Notes under the pieces: model-generated
The model's input: only the letters and a program-made list of their open reading frames with translations
The model's database searches: none
Told to the model about the DNA's origin: nothing
Program-made: the position numbers and the translations under genes
Shown: in pieces, positions 42,786 to 51,306 of the stretch
How positions within the stretch are numbered: the first letter of the stretch is position 1
Layout of the letters: each line of letters opens with the position of its first letter
NCBI GenBank assembly: GCA_902500825.1
Contig: CABVRX010000018.1
Coordinates: forward strand, 1-64,000
Source: an uncultured Nitrospira sp.
GTDB lineage: Bacteria; Nitrospirota; Nitrospiria; Nitrospirales; Nitrospiraceae
Direction: 5' to 3'
DNA: 64,000 bases

Positions 42786-43754
42786 ATGGCCTTAACTCCT
42801 GTCCCCTTCTATATCCTCTGCGGCTCTCTCGGCGCCGGAAAGACGACGCTGTTGATGCGGCTGCTGGAACATTGGAAAGCCCATGGCCGACGAACCGGCG
42901 TACTGATGAACGAGGCGGGGTCAGTCAGCATCGATGGCCCTCGCGCCGGTACGCTGGCCGAACAGGTCATGAACCTCGCGGGAGGTTGTGTCTGTTGCGA
43001 CACGAAGGAAGATCTCTCCTGGGGCATCGCGCAACTGGTGCGCGATCACGGATCGGATGTGCTGATTCTTGAATGCTCAGGGCTTGCCGATCCGGCTGAA
43101 GTGATCGATGCGGTGACCGATGCCTATACGGCTCGCCTAGCTTCTCTCGAACGGGTCATCGCGCTCCTGCATCCGATCTCGACGGAGGAAAGCCATTCCA
43201 GCGGGTATGTGACGACACAAGCAATCCGCTGTGCCGATGAACTCATCTTGAACAAACGGGACCTCTATGTCCCAGGCCATTGGGAACAGTTCCGCGCCGG
43301 TATTCTCGAACAAAACCCTTATGCCCGCCTATGGGAAACGTCACACGCGCGACTCGATGCCGCTGATCTTCTGGCTCCGCATCCTTTGACGAAACGGACG
43401 GCCCCGACGAACGTGTTGCTCGGCAAGTCGCGACCCGGTCTCTCTCAACGTTCAGCCTACCATCCCATTGCCACGACGATCTCACTGCCAGGTCCTCTGA
43501 ATCGCCAGCGATTCCTGGCCTGGATCAAGACGTTCCCCAAAGAACTCGAGCGTGCGAAAGGTTACTTCCGATTTGGGCAGGAACCGGAGCTGCAAGAATT
43601 CCAATATGCGTTGCCGGGACAAGCCACTATCACACCGCTGATGTTATTGGATGAACCGGAACCGGCGCTCGTATTGATCGGTCGAGGATATGATGTGGAT
43701 CGTCTACGCGCTGATCTCTTAGCAACCGTTGAGAACCCGGCGCCGCTGGGCTAA
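42786..43754 (+). CDS. CobW/COG0523-type metallochaperone GTPase
   Basis: 322 residues from ATG 42786. P-loop CGSLGAGKTTLL, metal-binding GGCVCC (family GCxCC motif), Walker B LILECSGLADP, and the NKRD base-recognition motif in LILNKRDLY. COG0523 GTPases bring Zn, Co or other metals to target enzymes. A CobW C-terminal domain follows (residues ~230-320). Without a neighbour of metal transport the target metal is open. Confidence 0.85.
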   Translation: MALTPVPFYILCGSLGAGKTTLLMRLLEHWKAHGRRTGVLMNEAGSVSIDGPRAGTLAEQVMNLAGGCVCCDTKEDLSWGIAQLVRDHGSDVLILECSGLADPAEVIDAVTDAYTARLASLERVIALLHPISTEESHSSGYVTTQAIRCADELILNKRDLYVPGHWEQFRAGILEQNPYARLWETSHARLDAADLLAPHPLTKRTAPTNVLLGKSRPGLSQRSAYHPIATTISLPGPLNRQRFLAWIKTFPKELERAKGYFRFGQEPELQEFQYALPGQATITPLMLLDEPEPALVLIGRGYDVDRLRADLLATVENPAPLG

Positions 43755-43757
43755 TTA

Positions 43758-44342
43758 TTATGACCTTACTTCGGCTTCGTTTATCGGCGCGGCAATCCCG
43801 TCAAACTTTTTCCTAAACTTGGGCCATTGCAGCAGTATCCATGCCGCTCCTCCCCCGAGTAGCCCTCCGAGTATCCATCCGCCGAGCACATCCGTCACAT
43901 AATGTGCGCCGACATACACTCGGGCAAACCCGATCAACGCGACGATCGGCCAGCTCACCCAGCCAGACCTTGGATAGAGGACTTGTAAGAATGATGCGAT
44001 TGCAGCCGTGTTGGCCGCATGGTTCGATGGGAAACTGAATAGTCCTCCGCAGCCGCTCGGCTCGATTTTGACCGCTTCGGCTAGCGCCCGGCATGGTCGG
44101 ACCCGTTCAAAGACCCATTTAAGCTGTCCTCCGAAAAAATCGGCCAGTCCGACCGCTGCACCCAGAACTGGGCCTCCTAACAACGCCTCTCGCCTGGTAC
44201 ACCAAATCCAATAAGCAATGGCGCAGGCTCCAGGCACATAGAGCATGCTGCGATTTCCGATTTGGAGGAAGAAGTGATCGACAGTCGCAGACCGGCCTGC
44301 CAAGCCGTTGATCGCCAGAAAGAGTGTCTCGTCTACGCCCAT
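43758..44342 (-). CDS. PAP2-family phosphatase
   Basis: 194 residues, five to six hydrophobic spans. The three acid-phosphatase motifs are present: KWVFERVRP, FPSNHA (PSGH variant) and RVYVGAHYVTDVLGG. PAP2 membrane enzymes remove phosphate from undecaprenyl pyrophosphate, phosphatidic acid or similar lipids. The substrate cannot be assigned. It ends convergently 3 bp from the CobW gene. Confidence 0.85.
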   Translation of the reverse strand: MGVDETLFLAINGLAGRSATVDHFFLQIGNRSMLYVPGACAIAYWIWCTRREALLGGPVLGAAVGLADFFGGQLKWVFERVRPCRALAEAVKIEPSGCGGLFSFPSNHAANTAAIASFLQVLYPRSGWVSWPIVALIGFARVYVGAHYVTDVLGGWILGGLLGGGAAWILLQWPKFRKKFDGIAAPINEAEVRS

Positions 44343-44589
44343 GCGTGGGACGATAAAGCGTTACCCGTCATCCGTCAAGCGTCAACCGGTCTGTTGCATT
44401 ATCCGCAATAGACTAATGACGACTGCTGGAAGAAAACCTACGCGATTTTGAGGAGTTTGTGCTGTGGCTGCGGGAATTGCGACGCAAGCGGAAATACCTT
44501 ACAATTCAGCTCACGCTGCTGACGGGAGAAATTTGCGACGTGCGGCCGACTCCGATCGTGAAGTCGCACGAGAAACTAGCGGAGCTCTG

Positions 44590-44814
44590 ATGCCCAAGGA
44601 AAAGAAGCTACAGTTGGATGGCTACGCCTGGACCACTAGGTCTCCTAGAAAGTCCGGGTCGTACTGGCTGTGTTCAACGGACGGTGATCCCCTGATCGTC
44701 AAAGTGGTTCGAGGCGACGATCGAATTTTCGTGCATGCGACACACTTTCCTGCACCGTTTGAAATTGAGGACTCTCATCTTTTTCCTGATCTGTCATGGC
44801 TAGGTCCGCTATAG
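44590..44814 (+). CDS. Small hypothetical protein
   Basis: 74 residues from ATG 44590 (MPKEKKLQLDGYAWTT). A beta-rich, soluble protein with aromatic residues; no known family. An in-frame extension to 44464 has no protein pattern. Convergent with the TonB-like gene. Confidence 0.5.
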   Translation: MPKEKKLQLDGYAWTTRSPRKSGSYWLCSTDGDPLIVKVVRGDDRIFVHATHFPAPFEIEDSHLFPDLSWLGPL

Positions 44815-44864
44815 GTGCCGCGATAATTGCCGCCTCACTCCTGATTTTGATGGCTAGACAATCT

Positions 44865-45308
44865 TTACCGTGTGCGGAAATGAATTCGGACCGTCAGCTC
44901 GCCGTCGACCGGATCATCCCCGTTCATTTGAGGATCGAAGGTCCATTTGCCGAGTGCATTGACTCCGGAAGCCGTCAGCTCACGATGCTTGCACGGTTCT
45001 AAGACCACCACCGTCACTTTCGCCTGCTTGGAGACGAGCAATCGGACCTTCATCCAATCATCGAGTTCTTGGCCATTGAGTGAGGCTGGAATACCGGGCC
45101 AGGGTGTGGACTTGGCCACAGGACCCGATTGCTGATCTTTATTGAGAGGCAATCCATGGACATGGACCTCCGGTAACTCAAGAACGTCTTCCTCGTGATC
45201 ACTCTCATGTGTCGCATTATCACCTGCCGCCACAAATGCAGCACCGGGGATAAGCACCAGGCTCAGAGCAAAGCTCCACACCACCTGTTTGTGGACATGA
45301 CGCAGCAT
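44865..45308 (-). CDS. TonB-like periplasmic protein
   Basis: 147 residues from ATG 45308 (GGAG ribosome site 9 nt upstream). A signal/anchor (VVWSFALSLVLIPGAAFVAA) is followed by a His/Asp/Glu-rich linker (HESDHEEDVLELPEVHVHG) and a C-terminal domain like the TonB energy-transducer end: ELDDWMKVRLLVSKQAKVTVVVLEPC...ALGKWTFDPQMNG. It lies 14 bp after the TonB-dependent receptor gene, so it probably serves that receptor. No ExbB/ExbD is nearby. Confidence 0.65.
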   Translation of the reverse strand: MLRHVHKQVVWSFALSLVLIPGAAFVAAGDNATHESDHEEDVLELPEVHVHGLPLNKDQQSGPVAKSTPWPGIPASLNGQELDDWMKVRLLVSKQAKVTVVVLEPCKHRELTASGVNALGKWTFDPQMNGDDPVDGELTVRIHFRTR

Positions 45309-45340
45309 TGTCGTGACTCCATCCATGCCGTCATCTTATA

Positions 45341-47773
45341 TCAAAAGAACAGTTGCCCACGGAAGAAGAAGGATCGCGGCATGCCGGCATGAGACACACC
45401 GAGGCCGATACTGCCTTCGCCTTGGTTAATGAAGTATCTTTGATCCAGCGCATTGACGATATCGAACCCCAAGAGCAATTTCTGCTCATGCCAGGGCAAC
45501 GGGATGACATGATTGATCGAAAAGTTATAGATGGTATAGGACGGGCTATGGGTCGAGTTGGTCTTTCCACCTTCTTCCGCTGTCCGCAGCCCTGAGGCAA
45601 ACAGCATCTGCCCCGTGATGGTCGTTCGCTCGAACAATCGGTAGCTCAGGATTCCCGATGCGGTCAGCGTCTGCTGGTGATCGCAATGGATTCCGCTGGA
45701 TGTCCTGATATCCGCAATCTCGGTCGCCTCCAATAAGAAATGGCCGGATTGGAGCCCATACCCTTTACACTGGCCCCATGCGATATTTCCACGCCCCGTC
45801 AGATTCTCCATGAACCACACCTTGAGCGCGGCATCAGCGCCCCGGCTCCAGCCTCGTTCAAAAGCAAAATAGTTCAACAACGGGGTCGTCCCGAACTGGC
45901 CTGCATCGGAAAGATAGTTGGCCAGCTTGTAATAGCCGGTCAGTTGAAGGGTAACCCAATCCGTCAAGGCATGGTTGCTGCCGATCTGAAAGTAATGCGC
46001 CCGCTCAGCCCGCGGAAGATTCTCCGTGGTATCTTCCGGAGCAGCCTTCGTTCCCGCCGTATTCAACTTGGCAAAGGAAATCGCCTCTAAATTGGGCGGA
46101 GTAAACAGCCGGCCATAGAACGCGTGGAAGGCATGAGCCGGATTGTACCGATATGTGACCCCGATTCGTGGACTGATTTGGCCTTCGTCACGCTGGTACT
46201 GCACGGCGTCACCGCGGACTCCCACGTTGAAGGTCCAGTGCTCATTGGGAGTCCATTGATCCTGAAGCCAGAATTCCTGGCGCCAGCCGATCAATCGATT
46301 ATCCGCATTGGCATTGATCACGCCCCCCGTCGGATTACCCACTCCGTCATCGAGGAAGGTAAACAGTCGAGTTTTATTGATTGCCTGGGTACGATCGACC
46401 TGGAACCCTGCCTTGATCAAATGTTCCTTGCTATGGACAAAGGTGTAGTCGAAGCGCACGCCGCCGGAGTATCCGGTGCGATCTTGGCCACCGGCCGAAA
46501 AGGGTTCGGCCTCGTCAGGCACATAGGCCAGAACATTGAACGGATCTGTCCTGAATGTCGCCCTCGTGTGGCGAAAATATCCGGCCATACTAAAAAAGTT
46601 GCGGGTGTTGATGTCGTGTCTCCACACCACATGGCCATATTGGTTGTTTTCTTTTTGATTCTCATCCACCATTTCCGACGGCACCGGGGTAAACCCTCCC
46701 GGCAACAGACCGACAATGGTGGGATTGAGCGTCTGCCCAGGAAGCGTGGGAATCTGATATTTCGCGATGGAGTTCAAGAACAGCAGAGTGAAGTTATTGT
46801 TATTATCGTGCTGGTAGTCGCCGCGGAACATCGTCTGGTTGCGCTCGCTCTGGCCGTGAAAGATGGAATGTCCCAAAGTCGGCGGCTCAATGCCCCGATT
46901 CGTCGCGGTATGGCTATTCAGGAAATAGTAGCGGAACTTCTGGCCGATCGTCCCTCCATATTCAAAGGACGGATTGATCGTGTTATTCGACCCGCCGAAC
47001 ATTTGAACCGACCCGAACCCAGGCTTTGTACCGCTTTTCGTCGTAATATCCAGAAGAGCTGTCGTTTTGTTCCCGACATTTGCCTCCATACCGCCCAGCA
47101 CAATATCGGCTCGCTCCCAGGCTCTGGGCGTGATTACATCGGAAAATGTGGAAGAGACCGTGTCCGGAATCGGGACACCATCGATACGAAATTGAAGACT
47201 GGCATGGTCCTGGTGGATGTGAACCTGTTTCAAAGACCCGTAGGTTGCGCTCGGAATCGTCATTAGTAGGTCTTCCAGATTGATGTTGTTCCCGCGAGGA
47301 AGGACGTCGATTTCCTTCCTGCTGAGCGAATAGGTTTCGCTCGAGGCTTTGGTCTGGATCGGCGGCAGAGGCGACACCACCTCTAGAGCGACTTCTTTCG
47401 TCTTTGAAAGGGTAAGGATTACCGGCTTCGGTGATTCCTCACCCAATGTCAGCACGATATATTCACTCCGATAGGTCTCCTGCACGGCACTGACGGAGTA
47501 GGTCCCGCCCTCGGGGACCGAAACCTTGAATTCGCCGGCATCGGTCGAAACACCGGATGATACCGTTTCGCCATCTTGACTCTTCACTTCAATGACCGCC
47601 TGCGGTACGCGCCGAAGGTCCTGGTTTTGGACAACTCCCCTGATCGCCAAGGCTCGTTCGATGTCCTCTGCCTGAACGACCGATAACACCCCCAATAGGG
47701 CCGCCACCACAATCATCACGAATGTCACAGCCAATGTACGTCTCATAACCAGGTACATCATGCCCCTCCTCAC
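45341..47773 (-). CDS. TonB-dependent receptor with N-terminal carboxypeptidase-regulatory-like domain
   Basis: 810 residues. Signal peptide (VTFVMIVVAALLGVLSVVQA), then a CarboxypepD_reg-like beta domain (RGVVQNQDLRRVPQAVIEV, GEFKVSVPEGGTYSVSA), a plug (VLPRGNNINLEDLLMTIPSAT) and a 22-strand barrel ending ...FFFRGQLFF. It should import a metal or organic compound across the outer membrane; the His-rich TonB-like neighbour and the DUF2946 gene hint at a metal, but this is inference. Confidence 0.85.
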   Translation of the reverse strand: MRRGMMYLVMRRTLAVTFVMIVVAALLGVLSVVQAEDIERALAIRGVVQNQDLRRVPQAVIEVKSQDGETVSSGVSTDAGEFKVSVPEGGTYSVSAVQETYRSEYIVLTLGEESPKPVILTLSKTKEVALEVVSPLPPIQTKASSETYSLSRKEIDVLPRGNNINLEDLLMTIPSATYGSLKQVHIHQDHASLQFRIDGVPIPDTVSSTFSDVITPRAWERADIVLGGMEANVGNKTTALLDITTKSGTKPGFGSVQMFGGSNNTINPSFEYGGTIGQKFRYYFLNSHTATNRGIEPPTLGHSIFHGQSERNQTMFRGDYQHDNNNNFTLLFLNSIAKYQIPTLPGQTLNPTIVGLLPGGFTPVPSEMVDENQKENNQYGHVVWRHDINTRNFFSMAGYFRHTRATFRTDPFNVLAYVPDEAEPFSAGGQDRTGYSGGVRFDYTFVHSKEHLIKAGFQVDRTQAINKTRLFTFLDDGVGNPTGGVINANADNRLIGWRQEFWLQDQWTPNEHWTFNVGVRGDAVQYQRDEGQISPRIGVTYRYNPAHAFHAFYGRLFTPPNLEAISFAKLNTAGTKAAPEDTTENLPRAERAHYFQIGSNHALTDWVTLQLTGYYKLANYLSDAGQFGTTPLLNYFAFERGWSRGADAALKVWFMENLTGRGNIAWGQCKGYGLQSGHFLLEATEIADIRTSSGIHCDHQQTLTASGILSYRLFERTTITGQMLFASGLRTAEEGGKTNSTHSPSYTIYNFSINHVIPLPWHEQKLLLGFDIVNALDQRYFINQGEGSIGLGVSHAGMPRSFFFRGQLFF

Positions 47774-47868
47774 TCACAAGTCAGCGATTATTAAACGAGA
47801 ATGATGGAGTAGACGTGCTTGGACCTCACGGTCTATCAACCATCCTGACTGCTTGGCGTGATGCTCGG

Positions 47869-48198
47869 TTATACTTGGGGAGGGGCACGGGAAGGGCCGA
47901 GAAGCGAGGGAGCAGCCGAAAGCAAAATAGATTCAGAAGGAAGTTCCTGCTGCCGGACAACGTCGCAAACGGCCAATCGTGGAACATCGAGGTCAGCCGA
48001 GCCGGCTATGTGGTGCTGAACCCACTGACAGATGTCAGTGTCCGAATGTTCGTGACCATCCGAATCGGCAGCGGCTAACTCGTGGTGGACATCCTGGGCC
48101 ACAGCGAATGGAGCCAGCCCTAGGATGATGCAGACCATCCCCAATGCGACTCCTGCACGGAGTAATGAGGAGAGAGATCTGAATGTGATCGGAAACAT
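47869..48198 (-). CDS. DUF2946-like exported protein
   Basis: 109 residues from ATG 48198 (start uncertain). A hydrophobic leader (LLRAGVALGMVCIILGLAPFAVA), then a His/Asp-rich part HELAAADSDGHEHSDTDICQWVQHHIAGSA. This matches DUF2946-like small exported proteins often found beside TonB receptors for copper. The His-rich segment may bind metal. Confidence 0.6.
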   Translation of the reverse strand: MFPITFRSLSSLLRAGVALGMVCIILGLAPFAVAQDVHHELAAADSDGHEHSDTDICQWVQHHIAGSADLDVPRLAVCDVVRQQELPSESILLSAAPSLLGPSRAPPQV

Positions 48199-48370
48199 GG
48201 CGATAGAATAGGCACCCATGGTTAGAATTGCAAGAACTGCCGACATAGCGCATCAATCAACTCGATTTATCACCGAGTCGACCGGTATGGACTTTTCTGT
48301 CGTGATTCGTTACAGTACCACCCCCTCAAGATCTCAACAGGAATGAGATCCTCGAAGGACGTACCCCCTC

Positions 48371-49432
48371 ATGAATAGACCGATCGATAATCAACACGTC
48401 ATTGAAATCAAGGCGTTGCCGTCCCCGCGAGCCATTAAGACCAAACTGCCTATTACTGATCAGGCCGCGGCACTCGTCGTCGAAACCCGCGAAGCAATCC
48501 GCCGAATTCTCCATGGAAAGGATCGCGACAGGCTCCTGGTCATCGTAGGCCCCTGCTCCATCCATGACCCTGACGCCGCCTACGAGTATGCCGCCAAGCT
48601 GAAGTCGGTTGCCGATGCCTTGCGTGATCGACTGCTGATTGTGATGAGAACGTACTTTGAAAAACCACGAACGACCGTCGGTTGGAAAGGCCTGATTAAT
48701 GACCCGCACCTCGACGGCACCTGCGATATCGCGACGGGGATGGAGCTGGCGCGATCGGTTCTTCTTCGAATCAATCAATTGGGACTTCCTTGCGCGACGG
48801 AGCTGTTGGATCCGATCAGCCCACAGTACGTCGCCGACCTCATCAGTTGGGCTGCAATCGGGGCCCGTACCACGGAAAGTCAAACCCATCGAGAGATGGC
48901 GAGCGGTGTGTCCATGCCGGTCGGATTTAAGAATGGGACCGAGGGAAGTTTGCAGGTCGCAGTCAACGCGATGATCTCCGCCTGTACCCCTCACCATTTC
49001 GTCGGCATCAACGCCGACGGCCAAACCGCGATCATCAGAACCATGGGCAATCCCGATCGCCATATCGTTCTCCGTGGTGGAGGAGGAAGGACGAACTACG
49101 AGGAAGAACATGTCGCTCGGGCTGAAGCCGCCGTCGCCGGAGAAGGCATCGCGCGTCCGATCATGATCGATTGTTCGCACGACAATTCAAAGAAAGACCA
49201 CACACGCCAAGGCTTGGTTGCCCATGAAGTTTTGCGGCAATTCCGTGAAGGCCGCCAAACTATCATGGGGCTCATGCTCGAAAGCAATCTGAATCCCGGC
49301 AGACAAGCGTGGAAAGAAGGTGTCGCCCTCCTTCATGGCGTCTCAATCACCGATTCCTGTCTGGGCTGGAGCGAGACCGAGAATTTGCTGCTTGAGCTCT
49401 CGGCTGCAATCACCCCCAAGCCGGTGTTTTAA
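48371..49432 (+). CDS. aroG: 3-deoxy-7-phosphoheptulonate synthase (class I, AroG type)
   Basis: 353 residues, very close to AroG/F/H length. Typical segments: VGPCSIHDPDAAYEYA, MRTYFEKPRTTVGWKGLINDP, GARTTESQTHREMASG, GFKNGTEGSLQVAVNAM and the late MLESNL. It condenses phosphoenolpyruvate and erythrose-4-phosphate, the first step to aromatic amino acids, in the cytoplasm. The N-terminal part (RPIDNQHVIEIKALPSP) is of the feedback-regulated type. Single gene. Confidence 0.95.
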   Translation: MNRPIDNQHVIEIKALPSPRAIKTKLPITDQAAALVVETREAIRRILHGKDRDRLLVIVGPCSIHDPDAAYEYAAKLKSVADALRDRLLIVMRTYFEKPRTTVGWKGLINDPHLDGTCDIATGMELARSVLLRINQLGLPCATELLDPISPQYVADLISWAAIGARTTESQTHREMASGVSMPVGFKNGTEGSLQVAVNAMISACTPHHFVGINADGQTAIIRTMGNPDRHIVLRGGGGRTNYEEEHVARAEAAVAGEGIARPIMIDCSHDNSKKDHTRQGLVAHEVLRQFREGRQTIMGLMLESNLNPGRQAWKEGVALLHGVSITDSCLGWSETENLLLELSAAITPKPVF

Positions 49433-49527
49433 TCCTGCTTCTCTAACCATCCAAATCTCAGAAACGAAGATCCTCTATTTTCTCAATTGGTTGGATGAGT
49501 CGGCTTCGTGCAGGTATCTGCAAGCCG

Positions 49528-51090
49528 TTACGAGAGTTCGAGATGATAGCGGTCCAACGTGGTGGCTTTGTGACGCGCGAGGTTGGAGAGCGACTTGTTG
49601 TAGTCAATGATGGCTCGCAACTCGTTTCCTTGTGCGGTCGCAAGGTCACGTTGAAAATCGAGCACAAAGCGAGTAGTGGTGAGCCCTACCCTCAACCGTT
49701 CCTGCTCGGTGTGCAGTTGTTTCTCGGCTAAGATGCGCGCCGAACGAGTGGTCTCGATGCGCTTGAAGTCGGTCTGCACGCGGCGCACGGCCTCACGAAC
49801 TCCGAGAATAATTTGGTGACGAACGCTCGCGAGGGCGACTTCGGCATTCTTGGCTTCCAATTGACGCTTCGTGTACGTACTGACGGCAGAACGGTTGCCG
49901 AGCGGATAGCTGAACATCAGGCCCGCGCCATAGTTATAGAAATCACCACTGAAGTTTCTGGTGAACGAGTTGCCGTAGTCACTCCCGAGTCCGGAAAGCC
50001 CCATCGTGCCTTGGACGGAGAGCGTAGGAAGCAATTGGTTGCGGGCAAACTGTTTATTGAGCTCGCTGGACTCGATATGCTTTTTTGCTTGAACGATTTC
50101 CGGACGCTGCTCGATCGCCGTCTCGATGGCTTCTTCGAGGCTGAGGGTCTCAAGATAGGTGATGGGGGCGTCGACAGGCGTGAGACGCACAGTTTGCCGC
50201 AACTCGGCTTCGCCAGGATTCAGGATAGTCCGCAGTTGATCTTCTTCATCGCGAATGGTCTTTTCGGCTATCAAAACCTGCTCTACCCTAGACGCGACAG
50301 CGGCCTCGGCTTGGAGCACATCGACGACGGACATCACGCCGGCTTTGGCCTTGATGCGGTTGGTGGCCAATAGTTCCTCGGCGGCCTTCAACGCGGCTCC
50401 GGCAACCTTCACATTTTCTTTTGCAAACACCAGTTCCCAATAGTTTTGTTCGACCGAAGCAATGACGGTCAGCACCCGATCCCGAAAGATATGCTGCTCG
50501 ACGACCGCATTGTTTTGGGCGACCTTAATGAAGGTCTTATTGATCGCGATCCCGGCATTCTTAAGCAGCGGCTGGGTCACCGTGAATGACAACCCTCCGG
50601 TCCAGGCAGGGTTGAACAAGAATCCATCGGCGAGATTCTGATTCACGCTGTTTCTGGCAGGACTGTAGTTCATGCCGATATTCCCGCCCGTCAGAAGGTT
50701 GGTTGAGGCATCAACGGTCAGAGAATGGTTGCGCTGATCGAACACCGTAATCTGGTTCAGTAGATTTCCGGTTGCCCCGAACACAGGTCGCTCAAGAGGG
50801 TCAACCGTCCGATTATACCGACCGTTCACACTCACCGTGGGATCGAACCTCGCCTGTTCGATGATGATGTCGGTCAGCCGGCTTTCTTTGGTATGGCGAC
50901 TGAGACTGATGTCGAGATTGTTCTGCAAGGCGCGAACGGCCGCATCCGCCAACGACACCGCTTCATGACGTTCCAGAGGAGTGGGTCGGGCGGCATCCAA
51001 GCCCCAACCCTGGGATGGAGACACAATACCCCACATACCGATGATCATAAGAGCGATGACTCTGTGGTGAGCCGAACATCTCCAATCCAT
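49528..51090 (-). CDS. TolC-family outer-membrane efflux protein
   Basis: 520 residues from ATG 51090, with a strong AAGGAG ribosome site 5 nt upstream; signal peptide (VIALMIIGMWGIVSPSQG). Two tandem OEP coiled-coil repeats, including SLADAAVRALQNNLDISLSR and SLEEAIETAIEQRPEIVQAKK. It forms the outer-membrane channel of the RND system encoded just upstream. Last gene of the adaptor-pump-channel operon. Confidence 0.9.
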   Translation of the reverse strand: MDWRCSAHHRVIALMIIGMWGIVSPSQGWGLDAARPTPLERHEAVSLADAAVRALQNNLDISLSRHTKESRLTDIIIEQARFDPTVSVNGRYNRTVDPLERPVFGATGNLLNQITVFDQRNHSLTVDASTNLLTGGNIGMNYSPARNSVNQNLADGFLFNPAWTGGLSFTVTQPLLKNAGIAINKTFIKVAQNNAVVEQHIFRDRVLTVIASVEQNYWELVFAKENVKVAGAALKAAEELLATNRIKAKAGVMSVVDVLQAEAAVASRVEQVLIAEKTIRDEEDQLRTILNPGEAELRQTVRLTPVDAPITYLETLSLEEAIETAIEQRPEIVQAKKHIESSELNKQFARNQLLPTLSVQGTMGLSGLGSDYGNSFTRNFSGDFYNYGAGLMFSYPLGNRSAVSTYTKRQLEAKNAEVALASVRHQIILGVREAVRRVQTDFKRIETTRSARILAEKQLHTEQERLRVGLTTTRFVLDFQRDLATAQGNELRAIIDYNKSLSNLARHKATTLDRYHLELS

Positions 51091-51306
51091 AACGCTCCTT
51101 AACGGTCCTTCCATAAACAGAATCCTCGCCGAGAACCGACACATCATTGACCGAACGAGGATGGATAGGCCGCTATTCTCATAGTGACTTCGTATCTTGT
51201 TCTCTTATTATGACGAGCCGTCCCGACCTGCCCCTCACCGCATGAGTGGTCATACGCTGGCTGTCACCTGCTCGATTCACGTCGTTGAACACGCTTCAAT
51301 ATCCCG

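Noticed and set aside
46124-47266. 380-codon plus-strand frame
   Set aside because: Antisense to the TonB-dependent receptor, which has clear domains; a shadow caused by codon bias.
48326-49180. 284-codon minus-strand frame
   Set aside because: Antisense to aroG with no recognisable domain.
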